Translations under genes and position numbers: made by a program | In this document: positions 29,172 to 39,444 of the stretch, in pieces | Layout of the letters: each line of letters opens with the position of its first letter | Numbering within the stretch: the first letter of the stretch is position 1 | Source of the DNA: Isochrysis galbana | Taxonomy: Eukaryota > Haptophyta > Isochrysidales > Isochrysidaceae | DNA length: 64,000 nucleotides | Direction: 5' to 3' | Assembly (NCBI GenBank): GCA_018136815.1 | Contig: CM030935.1 | Span: 659,382 to 723,381 of the forward strand | Notes under the pieces: generated by a model | What the model was told of the DNA's origin: nothing | Database searches by the model: none | The model's input: only the letters and a program-made list of their open reading frames with translations

Positions 29172-30243
29172 TGAGTCTGTATCTATATGTGTGAATCTGC
29201 CCGTGGGTCGTGGGTCGTTGAACGTCAATGTCAATGACCGTAGTCTTCAACATTCGTCATTCGTATACAAAAAAGGCTTTTCGCTTTCGAGTTTTTGGGT
29301 TTCAAGCTGGGGGTCTATTAGATAGTGACAAAGCACAAAGCGACTGATATTAGGTGTCTAGGCACAACAAAAAATTCTAGGATGCTAATATGACCAAGTT
29401 CCAACACCAACACCGCGAAGTCGTTGTCTTTAAAGCTACCGGTAGTCTTCGTTGCGCCCCTTCTACCGTCAGGGCGATAAGATGTGCCGTCGGGGCGCTT
29501 GAGCTCCTTCACTATGAGCTTGTCGCTTGTCCCCCGCAACACAACCGTTTAGCCACTGCCTAAAGTCGTGATTCGCGATGAGCATGTCTACGGCAACCTC
29601 CATGTGCCTGTATCGAGAGTCTGGAGAACGAAACTTGTCGAGGTGGTACTTTCGCAGCTCCCAGCCGGGAGTCTGCTAGGGGGGAGATTTGAAGGGGTAC
29701 ATATGTGTATGTGTATGTGGCATCAGCACACGTCAAGGTGTATGAGGTGTGGACAAGTGCGCTGAGGCTGAGGAGTGTCGTGATAGGACCGGACTGGGAC
29801 TGGTGGTTGTGGGAGTAGTGGTACTAACGCTCAGATGCTATATCATCTCTGATGAGCTGCACCTCACTCCCCCATTAGGTCCCTCCGTCTGCGAGATCAA
29901 AACAGGATCTTGGCGTGGGGGAGGGGGGGGGGGGGCTGCCTTAGTGCTCCGCGTTTAGTGTTAAGTGTGAGGGGAGGGGTGTCTCAGGCTGGAGGACTAG
30001 TGACTAGTGATGAGCTGGGCGGCGTAAGGTGGAAAGGGTGCTTGCGCTTGCCGCGACAGGGAGTCCTGTCTTGAGCGAGTGTCAGTCCAATCCCTTTATT
30101 TGTAGCTCCGCGACCGCGACCCATAAAAATCCTAATAAAAATTTATTACTATTACTACTTACTACTTACAAGTGTGGTTAATGGACAATTGCTACCTAGG
30201 CCATTTATGACGCAAAAGTAACAACATGTGGATCATGGAATCT
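29172..30243. other. Intergenic, nothing recognised
   Basis: Contains TGTGTATG repeats (29703-29720) and a G-run (29920-29935). No ORF with domain, signal or splice support. Confidence 0.4.
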
Positions 30244-31065
30244 TCAGCCAGCATCAAACCCTGGCTGATAGCCTTGCTGCCGGTACATCTGCGCCTTGAG
30301 TTGTGCAGCGATGCCCGGAGGCGGAGGCGCTGGGGACGTAAGCTGATTCATCGCAAACCTCCCCACGCTTTGCGCCCCCTTCCACATATGCGCGCCCATA
30401 ATTGCCAGAGCCCCTGGAGGCGGCGGAGGCGGAGGTAAAATCTCGATGTCTAGCCCATACTTTTGCGACACTTTCATAACGTTGTCCATGGCCATACCGA
30501 TTTCCTTGTGGTGGTCAGCTGCACCTTTGGCCAAACGAATGTTGTCCGATTTGAATATGGGCACACCTGGCGCACCGCCGACGCCCTTGAAAAGGGTGAT
30601 GGTAGTGGTGGATGCACCATGCATCGACCCGTATGTCGGAACTGCCAATGGAGGAGGGGGGGCTGGGACGGGTGTGTGGAGCTGCGATGACCATTGCTCC
30701 GAATCGCTCTCTCCAAGAATATACCGCTGGCCACAGTCCTTACAATCTGTGCCTAGATCGCATGCACCCCAGTCGGAACCGGGCCCCCCATCGTCACATG
30801 CATTGTCCCCACTATAATCTGTCACGCCCGCGTCGCGGAGATGCTGCAAGTATGCTGAGCACGTGTTTGTACACAAATATTTGGCGCTCAAGCGAAGTGC
30901 CTCCGCAGCTGCGAGCATCTCGGCTGCGGGAGCTGGGCCTTGATCGTCACGGTCGTGGGGACGCGCGTGAATGAAGAGGACGACTCCAAGACCCGCTGTG
31001 ACCAACGCAATCCCGAGGATCGGCAACTTGCGCCTCGACCGAGCGCCGGCGGCCTCCGTCTCCAT
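30244..31065 (-). CDS. Single-pass membrane protein with Cys-rich DDGG motif
   Basis: 273 residues from the ATG at 31065. The first 14 residues are polar and basic, followed by one transmembrane anchor (LPILGIALVTAGLGVVLFI, about 14-32), so it is probably type II. The ectodomain includes CTNTCSAYL and the motif NACDDGGPGSDWGACDLGTD with CKDCG. I know this motif as a recurrent feature of algal extracellular or luminal proteins. Later parts hold Pro-rich tracts (APPPPL, LPPPPPPPG, APPPPG) and are otherwise unassigned. It is divergent from the M23-like gene, 573 bp apart, so the two may share a promoter region. No enzymatic function is proposed. Confidence 0.65.
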   Translation of the reverse strand: METEAAGARSRRKLPILGIALVTAGLGVVLFIHARPHDRDDQGPAPAAEMLAAAEALRLSAKYLCTNTCSAYLQHLRDAGVTDYSGDNACDDGGPGSDWGACDLGTDCKDCGQRYILGESDSEQWSSQLHTPVPAPPPPLAVPTYGSMHGASTTTITLFKGVGGAPGVPIFKSDNIRLAKGAADHHKEIGMAMDNVMKVSQKYGLDIEILPPPPPPPGALAIMGAHMWKGAQSVGRFAMNQLTSPAPPPPGIAAQLKAQMYRQQGYQPGFDAG

Positions 31066-31248
31066 TTCTCCGGGGCGAGAGGGGACAAAGAGCGCGGCCT
31101 TCTTCGAGGGCTACGAGCAAAAATGATTCTCTGATGATGTGAATTCCCGATGGAATTCTCGTCTTCCTCTTTTGGTGGCGGTGGTGGGCGAGAGGGAATA
31201 TGATGGGGGGGGGGGGGGGGGGAAGGGAGATGGAGGGGGGGGGGGGGA

Positions 31249-31288
<40 letters not shown>

Positions 31289-31638
31289 AGAAGGGGGGGG
31301 AGGGGGAGAGAGCGGTGAGGTACGGTGGGGACGGTGGGGGCGAGAGGGAGGGAGCTTCCGCGCTCCCGCGCTCTGCTTCCTCAGTCGGGAGAGAGAGGGA
31401 CAGCGAGGAGGAGGGGTCTTGCTCGCGACTTCTTTCGCTTTTCCTCGGCTATCTCGTGCGGTAGATCGCTGTCCGCGGCCCACTCAGCGTCTGCCACCCA
31501 TCGCTCGACGCTGCCACACCTCGCTCTGCACTGATCACCAGCTTTGCCTTTTTGTGGCGCTCCCCTGGCAGATACCCCTCCAGCGGATCCCTTGCAAGGG
31601 GTCACCGGCGTAACGGAGACCCTGACCCGCAGTGCATC
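31066..31638. other. Divergent promoter region with GA repeat
   Basis: Between divergent genes. Includes G-runs (31204-31222, 31236-31246), (GA)n at 31253-31281 and pyrimidine/purine-rich sequence. It is probably two 5' UTRs and a shared promoter. Confidence 0.45.
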
Positions 31639-32802
31639 ATGTCGGATCGATGGCCAGGCTGTTACATTGGCGACGGAAGCTCGGAGTGGATCATCGGGAG
31701 ACACAAATTCTCCTTTCGGAGGCTTGGATTGCGACGAGGACAGAAAGTCCCTGATCTCTCGGTCGATCCTGACTCGTTCACCCTTAGCTTTTTGAACTCG
31801 GGCAATGAGAGGCGTGCATTCTTCGTCTCCGTGCGCCATACTTGCCTCGGTCATCGCGGGTTCAAATTCCACTCATCATCATGGCGGGATGGCGACGGCA
31901 AAATCCGGAAAAGTGTAACATTCATCCTCAGCTTGCAGAAGGCAGAAATGATTGATGTCTGCAAGATCCGTGGACTTTCTTCCGTTGGAGATGTGAACCT
32001 ATACTCAGACATCGTTGCGTTGGACGAATTGCATCCTCCTTCCTTACCGCCGATTGCCATTGGCTTTCCACTGGCAGACATTGGACAGCCATATCTGTGC
32101 TCACAGGCTTCAGGAGGTAAACTCACGCACTTTGCTCACCCGTCGACATGGCATGCCGTTGATCTGGATGCGCCAGTTGGTACGCCCGTACTCGCGGTAG
32201 CAGACGGAGAAATCATCCACGTGAGCGACTCATGCGCTGCCGGTGGCGGATCCGACGCATCTCTATTCTTCTCCTTCAATTCGATTGTCCAACGTTTGTT
32301 CGACGAACGCAACACTACAATTGAGTATGTGCATATTAGGCAATCAGTCGTCAGTGTCGGGGAGAGAGTCGTCCGTGGGCAAAGGATTTGCGAGTCGGGC
32401 GATGCTGGCTTTTGCCCAACGGCCCATCTACACATCGAAGCCCACTACAATGGCCAGGGTGACCCTGCTGCACCTTCTGTGCCGATCCACTTTGAAGTGC
32501 AATCATCTGGGATAGAGGGAACAAAGCCGCGCACATATGCGCCAAGAGAAGGTGCAAGGTATCTCCCTGCTACCGGAGAGCTCATGGATATTCTAGAGCA
32601 ACTGTCGGAAAGGCTGCCCTGTGGACGTATGACAAGTGGCGCCGGCGAGTCGAGCGCGGATAAGGCTGACACCATGGCTTCGATGAATAACAAGCGAATG
32701 GGGCTTGATTCACCAACTCTCCACGACAGTTTAGATGAAGGCAGCGGTGGTAGTAGTGGCACGTGGGAGACTGTGTCATCGGAGCATGAGAGGGGTGAGT
32801 GA
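31639..32802 (+). CDS. M23/LytM-type metallopeptidase-like protein
   Basis: 387 residues from the ATG at 31639 (MSDRWPGCYI); the longer ORF begins at a TTG. The C-terminal half carries the LytM fold signature. It has HAVDLDAPVGTPVLAVADGEI (first metal ligands, H...D), then YVHIRQSVVSVGERVVRGQRI and SGDAGFCPTAHLHIEAHYNG with the conserved HLH. This matches the zinc-binding H-x(n)-D ... H-x-H pattern. The N-terminal 150 residues are beta-rich and unassigned (WIIGRHKFSFRRLGL, FFVSVRHTCLG). There is no signal peptide, so a cytosolic place or an unseen upstream exon is possible. Peptidoglycan cleavage is the bacterial role; the substrate in an alga is unknown. Confidence 0.75.
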   Translation: MSDRWPGCYIGDGSSEWIIGRHKFSFRRLGLRRGQKVPDLSVDPDSFTLSFLNSGNERRAFFVSVRHTCLGHRGFKFHSSSWRDGDGKIRKSVTFILSLQKAEMIDVCKIRGLSSVGDVNLYSDIVALDELHPPSLPPIAIGFPLADIGQPYLCSQASGGKLTHFAHPSTWHAVDLDAPVGTPVLAVADGEIIHVSDSCAAGGGSDASLFFSFNSIVQRLFDERNTTIEYVHIRQSVVSVGERVVRGQRICESGDAGFCPTAHLHIEAHYNGQGDPAAPSVPIHFEVQSSGIEGTKPRTYAPREGARYLPATGELMDILEQLSERLPCGRMTSGAGESSADKADTMASMNNKRMGLDSPTLHDSLDEGSGGSSGTWETVSSEHERGE

Positions 32803-32906
32803 GTAATCACGACCGGAAAGAAGTCTATTTCGTAGAAATCCCGCAGCTACAAACACAACACGCAACGACCCATTTCTCCTGCCCAATGTCCAAAGTGCAG
32901 GAGCAA

Positions 32907-33110
32907 AAAAAACTTATTAATATTCTCCGCCGCGCGCGCAGCCTTCGGCCTTGGGCTCACTGCTCTCAAGTACACGCTGCGTTCAATACCCGCACGACCC
33001 CACGACCCCGGCCCTTTCCCCCCGCCATCAAGCGATTCCCGCCGTACTCTACTAGGAGTAAAGGGGGGGCTCACACGCTGCTTAGATGCTATGGTCCGGC
33101 CTGGACTCCT
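32907..33110 (-). repeat. Family B-like retroposon 3' fragment
   Basis: AAAAAAAACTTATTAATATTCTCCGCCGCGCG followed by GGCCCTTTCCCCCCGCCATCAAGCGATTC matches, in reverse, the B 3' region (compare 11389-11540). The 5' part is missing. Confidence 0.55.
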
Positions 33111-33251
33111 ACGAATGGGTAGAATGGGAGGTGGGAGGATGCAGAATAGCGGCGCTGGAAATCAAGGCAAAGGGGCCTGAGACCTGAGCTCGGCATTCGA
33201 GCCGATACTCCTAGATAAGAATAAAATGACTGAGCATTAGTGAGTGCCGCT

Positions 33252-34118
33252 CACTAATCTTATGATTGGTCGCCATGGAGGGGGGCCTCGCGCCCCCCCC
33301 ACTCTCTCGACTCCCCTCATGGGGGGCGAGAACCATCCACCCCCCTGCGCTGCCTCTTGGCATGCAGGGGGGACTCACCCAGACTGCCCAGACTCTCCCA
33401 GAGAGCTGGGCACAGATCGCACGCCCTGGCCCGCGCTGGCCTGCTTGTCGCTCTGACCAACCCCTCCTCCCCCTGGGCCCCCCTGATCAGGACCCCCCAG
33501 CCAGCTCCAGTCGACCGGCAGGGGCGCGAGAGCCAACGAGGGAGAGGCAGGAGGGGCCAGGGCCATGCCCCAGCCTCACCTGCCCCCTGAGCTGTGCTCC
33601 CAGGCCCCCTGCAGGCCTCCTGGGGACCTGAAGAGGGGCCGCAGGCGCGCGCCATGGCCAGAGCCGCAGGGAAGAGAGGAGGAAGAGGGAAGAGAGAGGG
33701 GAGGGGGGAGTGGCAGCTCTCCCCTCCGGCGTTAACATGTCTTCTCGTCCTGTTTAGGTAAGAGAAGACGGGGGCACCAGAACCAGGAGGGAAGGGCCGC
33801 GGCTCGCCGCGGCCACTCGCCCCGGCGAGGAGTGATTAGCGCTTCTGGGCTCCCTTTCACGAGTGCCCCCCCCCCCTGCGTTGTTTTTACCCGAAAGGGG
33901 TTTTCCCCCAGCGTGGACTCGAGGAGAGGACGTGCTGGGGTGCGCGGGGTCGGTGCGTGCACTGGGGGGAGGACAAATATCGAGGGGAGGGGGTAGTGCC
34001 CCCTCCCCCCGGTAGCACTCGGACACCTGGCTCGTCAGGCATGGCGAGATTCCGGGACGGAAAAGTTGTGTCCGATTAGCTAGTGGGGTTGGCTAGGATA
34101 TAACATTAATTATTTTTT
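33252..34118 (+). mobile_element. Complete family C retroposon, 16-bp TSD
   Basis: Bounded by ATTAGTGAGTGCCGCT at 33236-33251 and 34119-34134. It begins CACTAATC-TTAT-GATTGGTCG, then CCATGG, and ends ..ATATAACATTAATTATTTTTT. It is 867 bp with no believable ORF. A 31-nt perfect hairpin lies at 33739-33769 (GTCTTCTCG / loop GTTT / AGAGAAGAC). A second copy of the 3' two thirds is at 62117-62674 in reverse. It shares the 5' hairpin architecture with A and B but has its own 3' end. Confidence 0.85.
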
Positions 34119-34134
34119 ATTAGTGAGTGCCGCT

Positions 34135-34713
34135 ACGCTGCCACTAGCCACTAGCCATGCACCAACACGCCAAGCCAAGAAAGACAGCCACATGACCGCA
34201 TTAACTAAGACCCACGGCACAAGACTAAGCTACCTGATAGTTGAGAGGGCGGTCATACATTCAAACAAAGGGTCAAAATTTCAAATGGCTCTATATGTAG
34301 GCCACCAAAACCTTCAAGGTTATGACGAATGGAGCTGGCCCATAGGGTCTGAGGGTAATGAGTAATGAGGAAGGGGCCGTGTCGGCAGCAACTAACAAGT
34401 TGTCCGATGGCGAGCTAAACATATTCTACTAGAAGAATCGAACGCACTGAAATCTGATGAAATCTGTTGGATTATGATGACTTCAGGTGGCAAGTATCAA
34501 CTTAGCAAGAGCGGCTAAAGGTAAAAACATAGTAGTAATTGCAACCATCAACGAACTCTAGAAAAACAAGTTCGTAGAGCGCATCATCGAGTTGCTGCGA
34601 CCACTTTTCCAACAAATTACACATTTCAAGCGACCCCTCCAGCGATCATGGGCAGCCATGACAGACGTGCAACCGTAGTGTGGGGATCAAACTATGCTGT
34701 CGTTGACAGTTCT
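34135..34713. other. Intergenic, nothing recognised
   Basis: 3' flank of the next minus-strand gene. No ORF with domain support. Confidence 0.35.
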
Positions 34714-35496
34714 TCAGTGGTTACACTTCCATACATCTCCTGGCCAACGAAAACGCTCATAGATTTTGAGGTTCTCTGGAAATGCTACCCCATCTCGTCC
34801 ATACAGCTTGTATGCAGTATATTCGTATGCACCCCCCGCGTGTCCGTATGCCCCGCCTGTAAGTTTGTTGAGGAAATCAGGGCCAGTAACGCGATCAAAT
34901 GTCCCGGCGGTTGCATTGATAGGGTTTGATCGCCAATGGTTCTCAAAGGATCTTGGGATTAGTCTGATCAACGGAACACCGCCATGATCAGTTATCGCAG
35001 TGATGCTGTTGTCGGGATCGAATGTTACAGCCCGCTCCCTTATGTAACCGCTCTTGAAGATGACCATGTTCACGGTGCCTGCAACGTTCACATTAACTGT
35101 CCATGCGTTGAAATCTCGTTGGCCAACTGTGTACGTACGCGATGAGGCATCCCAATCTTCTGGCCGCAGGAACGCCAACAACCCCTCTCCAAACGAATCG
35201 CCAGGTATCTCGTAGCCCTGGTACAGCCGCCAATTCATGAACCATATACCGTAGATGGGATCAGGAGGAGTCCCTGGCTCGTCAGTCATGCTCATCAGTA
35301 AGTCTCGCATGGACTGGAGTTGCTCGTCAGCTGGCACACGCGTACAGCCCAGAAGAGGGTCGATGAACGCGGGGACGTCGACAGCCGAGGCATCGAGAAA
35401 GAAAAGCGCCAACAGGCTGAGGAACGCATGTCGTCTCGTCGCGGCGCCCGCTCGAACCTTACCCAGTGTGCTCACAGAGGTGGAGAGGCTGCACAT
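34714..35496 (-). CDS. Secreted protein of unknown family
   Basis: 260 residues from the ATG at 35496 (MCSLSTSVST); the longer frame begins only at TTG. A membrane-targeting core RRHAFLSLLALFFLDASA ends with a good signal-peptidase site (ASA/VDV). The mature part is about 215 residues and reads as a globular domain with GIWFMNWRLYQGYEIPGDSF, TVNVNVAGTVNMVIFKSGYI and PLIRLIPRSF. I do not recognise it. It is compact, single exon and has few Cys residues, so extracellular, luminal or plastid stroma are all possible. Confidence 0.6.
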   Translation of the reverse strand: MCSLSTSVSTLGKVRAGAATRRHAFLSLLALFFLDASAVDVPAFIDPLLGCTRVPADEQLQSMRDLLMSMTDEPGTPPDPIYGIWFMNWRLYQGYEIPGDSFGEGLLAFLRPEDWDASSRTYTVGQRDFNAWTVNVNVAGTVNMVIFKSGYIRERAVTFDPDNSITAITDHGGVPLIRLIPRSFENHWRSNPINATAGTFDRVTGPDFLNKLTGGAYGHAGGAYEYTAYKLYGRDGVAFPENLKIYERFRWPGDVWKCNH

Positions 35497-35717
35497 CGTA
35501 TCGTGATCAGTAAGGACTTGTCGGCCTTGGACGGTGGCTGATGTCAGTTGCCTTTCAAGTCTCAATCTCTTCTTCTATTCAAAGTTATTTGGAACTCTCG
35601 TATCAAATAAGGAGGGAGAAGAAGGTGATGAGAACGAGTGAACAACCCAGCTAGCAGGCCCTCTTCCCGATAGGAAGTTGAGGATCATAGAATGATCGAA
35701 CATACCCAACTCTCTCT

Positions 35718-35784
<67 letters not shown>

Positions 35785-36206
35785 CCCCCTCCCTCCCTCC
35801 CTTTCTCTCTCTCCGTCTATCCCTCTAGTACTCCTACTCTCTCTCTCTCTCTCCCCCCCCCCCCCCTCTCTTCCCCCCTCTGCCTCTCTCTCTCTCGCGA
35901 GTTCAGACAACGAACGGAGGGCCTTCTGTGGCCCTCCCCGCCGGGGAGTCGCTAGGAGTCGGGGTCGGGGGAAAGAGATTTTGGAGTACAGATCGGAGAA
36001 CAGGGAAAGCTCCGTTTAGGATTATGGGAATTAAACGAGAACGGTGAACGAGGGTGGCCGTCGGTGGGGCGGCGAGGCGCTCCGTACTATAGTCCGTAGT
36101 AGTAGCAGTAGCGGCCCTAGCTAGAGAGTGGGAAGCTGTGGCTGCAGGAGCTGTTACCGAGGAGGTTGTCACTGCATGAGCTCGTACGCAGGAGGCTGTG
36201 GGTTTA
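35497..36206. other. Intergenic with CT microsatellite
   Basis: (CT)n and (CCCT)n at about 35708-35890 form a pyrimidine tract; poly-Leu/Ser and RERE ORFs over it are artefacts. Tandem GAGGCTGTGG / GCAGGAGCTGTTACC-like units at 36130-36205 precede the Josephin exon. Confidence 0.5.
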
Positions 36207-37153
36207 GGAGGCGAGTCGGTGGTGGCGGGAGCGCCATTCAGCGCGGCTTCTTCACGTGCCATCGTCTCTGTTATCTTTGAAAGGCAAGAGGCGTACAAGT
36301 GCGGCAGGCACGCCTTGAATTCGTTGTTGCAAGGTGAGCGTGTCTTCACTGATTCGGAGCTGTTCGACATAGCCGACTCGTTATACAACCGGGAGTTGGA
36401 GCTGTACGCGGAGAACGGGCGTGAGATAATGCTCGAACAGCTACTGGAACTCGAGGCCCGGGGGCGCCCCAACAACCAACAACAAGCGCCAGCGTTTGGA
36501 GGCGGAGTGCGCGAGACACCGAGACACCCCCCCCTTGCGGCACGCGGCACGTGTACGCAGACAGAGAGGAAGGCCGTTTCAGTTGCGAGGTGCGTGCTCG
36601 CGTTGCTCCTTGCTAACTTCATCTGCGCTGCGTGCGCATTCCATCATCCCGCCCTCACCTTCTGTTGCACAGGTGCTCACAACAGCGTTGGAGCGGTGCG
36701 GCCTCGAGTATCGTGCCGCGAGCGGAGATAAAGGCGACGCAAGTCAACTTTCTCACGGCAGCGTCGGCAACAGCCTGGGCGTGGTGTTCCACGACAACTT
36801 CCAGTGGTGGGCCGTTCGGCTCATAGGTGAGATTTGGGCGTCGGCAACAGCCTGGGCGTGGTGTTCCACGACAACTTCCAGTGGTGGGCCGTTCGGCTCA
36901 TAGGTGAGATCTGGTGAGAGGGTGCCTTAGTCACGCCCTGGCACGCACATGCGCACTGTGCAACTGCCCGATGATGTGTCCGGGCTGCGTGCATTGCAGG
37001 TACGACATAGACTCGAAGCACGTCGCACCGTCGCACCGTCGCACCCGCTTGCATCGCCCACGATGTGGCGGGCATGGTCGAGTACGTGAAAGGGCAGCCC
37101 GGAACGGGCTCATCGGGAGAACGGGGAAGGCAAATGACGGGCATGTGAAATAG
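36207..37153 (+). pseudogene. Josephin (ataxin-3-like) deubiquitinase gene, decayed
   Basis: Exons inferred: 36207-36589, 36673-36913, 37000-37153; the 5' exon is not found. ERQEAYKCGRHALNSLLQG carries the position of the catalytic Cys, and VFTDSELFDIADSL continues the Josephin fold. EGRFSCE / VLTTALERCGL and NFQWWAVRLIG.. IWYDIDS follow. Three frame lesions break it. A C8 run at 36527-36534 would need one more base. A 77-bp tandem duplication is at 36761-36837 and 36838-36914. An 8-bp unit GTCGCACC is triplicated at 37022-37045, and one copy would leave HDVAGMVEYVKGQPG in frame. The catalytic His (EHWF in ataxin-3) is Gln (FQWW). It is most likely a pseudogene, but assembly error at repeats is not excluded. 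Confidence 0.65.
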
Positions 37154-37694
37154 ACGGAAAAGTGGCACGGAACGCGAATCGGAGGTCGGAGGGACGGAGC
37201 ATGTAGGAAAGGGCGCGGCAAGCAGATACCGCTTACTTGGGACTCGTAGGGGCTCGTAGACTCAAAAGGATGACTCGGAAGACTCGGGGCTTGGGGGTAC
37301 TCAGGGGAGAGGCTGCAACCTCAAGTTTGGTTGTTTTTTTACAATTCGTCCCGGCGCGAGCGCGCGCCCGTCTTCGCGCACCGCGTTGACAAAGGTGGTG
37401 ACGGCGCAGTCGGTGACGCACGACGTGTCGCGCCAGTTTTGGTCGGTACCGCCGGTGGTGCCTTGCGCGTGCACGATGCCAACACGATGAACGCTTGGTG
37501 GTGAGCACGCACGAGCTAAAAAAAAGGGAACCTCAAGTTGCATCCTCTGGGCTGCAGGTCACCAACAGGCGATACGATGGGTAAAACACATAGATTAACA
37601 CTCTGTACTCAAACATTAACAGTAACAGTAACAGGCCGGAAACATACGTTAAACGAACCCCCTCTGGTGAGCAGAATCAGGAGTGCCCACCAGA
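37154..37694. other. Intergenic; possible exon fragment
   Basis: On the minus strand, about 37485-37320 reads HRVGIVHAQGTTGGTDQNWR and onward (TSCVTDCAVTTFVNAVRED), which looks like true coding sequence without a start or recognisable family. AACCTCAAGTT-type palindromic sequence flanks it (37315, 37531) and recurs at 40630. The last bases hold the target-site duplication of the next LINE copy. Confidence 0.35.
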
Positions 37695-38173
37695 ACCAGA
37701 ACCAGAAAAAAAAACCTTTTAATATTCTCGCCTCACTTGTGGCATTGGAAGACGCTCTCGAAGCCACGCCCTTTCTCTTCCCACTCCCCCACTCCCTGCC
37801 TTGCGGCAACTCCCCTCGTGCTCTACTTAGGGGCCCGGGTCGTGCGGGGGGTTCGAGCTAAGCGGGGTGCACCTGCCCCCAACAGTAAGTTCTCACTTTC
37901 CTCCTGTTCTGTTGAGTGACCTGTCTATACAGAAAGTGTTGCAGTGTGTCGTCGTACTAATGCGCACGGGCGTTCACTCAGCGTGTCCGTAGTTATGATC
38001 AGCCGCCCGTCCGAAATATCGGTCAGAGCGGGGTGATGCGTCGCATCATGCGAGTCTCTCGGCTAAACCGAGAGCTTTCGCTACGAGGCCGAATTCCTGG
38101 CTGAGTTGTAGCCTGCCTTTCTTGTCTTCGAGAAATATGGGGGTGCTGAGTTCCGTCGTTTTTTTGATCTTTG

Positions 38174-39444
38174 TAGGGGTAAATAGAAATATGCAGTTTT
38201 TTTGGCCAAAATATGCAGTGCATATATGCAAAATATGCAGAAAAAAACCCCAAATATGTAGCAAAATATGCAAAATATGCAAAATATGCGGTGGGCGACC
38301 ACGAGCGGCGGCGGCGCGGCGGCGCCCACATAGTTTATATAGCTTATAGTTGCGTAGAACAAGAATGACCAAGAGCAACTATATAGGCCCCCATCCTCCC
38401 TGTCTAGCTCCCTACCTAGCCCATACCCACACCATAACCCACTAACCCACACACATAAACATAAATGCTTAATTAGCGTTAGCCATAAGCAATTGTTCAA
38501 CAACGACATTTTAGATTGAGAAGTATCACTCTCCCCACTCGTGCTTGCGCTTATTGCGATTGAACCGCAACATGAGAGACGCGGACACTTGGTCCTGGAG
38601 GGAGGTACCTCTCGAGGATGGAAACATGCATGCAAGCAAAGAAAAGACACGCTCACATGAAGCTGAATTGGGACTGAGGCACAAGACAATCCTCGCAGCA
38701 GCAGCCCACGCCGGGAACTGGCCCTTATGAGATCGCCACCATGCCAACACATGTTTGGTGAATTAAACAACATCTGATTCGTCCATGTCGACGTTCCGAC
38801 AAGCTGCAACATACATAGGTAGTTCATTGAGCAAACTCTGGAGAGAGATGTCCGCCAAAGGGGGAAGGGAGGATAGTTGTTGCACCCACAGCGCGTCTAT
38901 CTGTGATTGAGCGCGAGCAACGTACGCGGGATTGAATGCACGCAGGAGACCCGTGATCCGATGTTGGTCTTTGCACCCATAGGGACGAGCGCAGTTGTCC
39001 GTCAGCCAGTCTTCCAAATAAGTGAATGCCGGCACCACGATGGCCGTGTGCGACTGTTGCGCTCGTGGCCGCAGGATCATCCATGTCGCCATGACCATGG
39101 ATGACCCCGCGGCTCGACTCTGCGCGAGTGCGCCGGCGAGTGTCTGTGGAGGGTGCAGGCGCGAGTGCTCAGCTCAGGAGGGCAAGGAGGAGGAGGTGTG
39201 TGTGTGGAGAGATGAGGTGGGGTAGGTAGGGGCGGCACACTCGCCCATCGCGCGTGACGCGTGACACACACAAGTGACGGGAATACCAGGGGGGGGGCGA
39301 GCCCCCCCCTCCTAAATATGCAAGATATGCAAAGATACCCCCCAAAATATGCAGCAAATATGCAAAATATGCAGAGGTATGCAAAATCGCCGAAAATGGG
39401 CCAAAATATGCAAAACATATCCTGCATATTTCTATCTGGGCCTA
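38174..39444 (-). mobile_element. hAT-family DNA transposon nested in a LINE
   Basis: 8-bp target-site duplication GATCTTTG at 38166-38173 and 39445-39452. The ends are TAGGGGTAAATAGAAATATG (left) and, reversed on the right, TAGGCCCAGATAGAAATATG. They share TAGG and ATAGAAATATGCAG, as in hAT inverted repeats. Both subterminal regions are packed with AAATATGCA motifs (about ten on each side), probable transposase-binding sites. Only the C-terminal part of a transposase remains. Removing the element plus one TSD restores the LINE ORF2 tail reading RKPKI/KKTTEL. Confidence 0.9.
38526..39098 (-). pseudogene. hAT transposase C-terminal fragment
   Basis: Two open stretches on the minus strand, 39098-38763 and 38750-38526, are separated by a stop (frame compatible with one ancestral ORF). 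The second contains PNSASCERVFSLLACMF, the hAT C-terminal dimerisation signature, and SLQDQVSASLMLRFN after it. The upstream piece (RPYGCKDQHRITGLLRAFNP) fits the preceding helical part. The N-terminal BED finger and most of the RNase H-like core are gone, so it cannot make an active transposase. Confidence 0.8.

Noticed and set aside
31851-32126. tRNA-like B box (GGTTCAAATTCCAC) near 31860
   Set aside because: Lies inside the M23-like reading frame and no cloverleaf can be formed around it.
35903-36622. Minus-strand ORF of 239 codons
   Set aside because: Overlaps the Josephin exons, which carry recognisable motifs on the plus strand; the minus frame has none.
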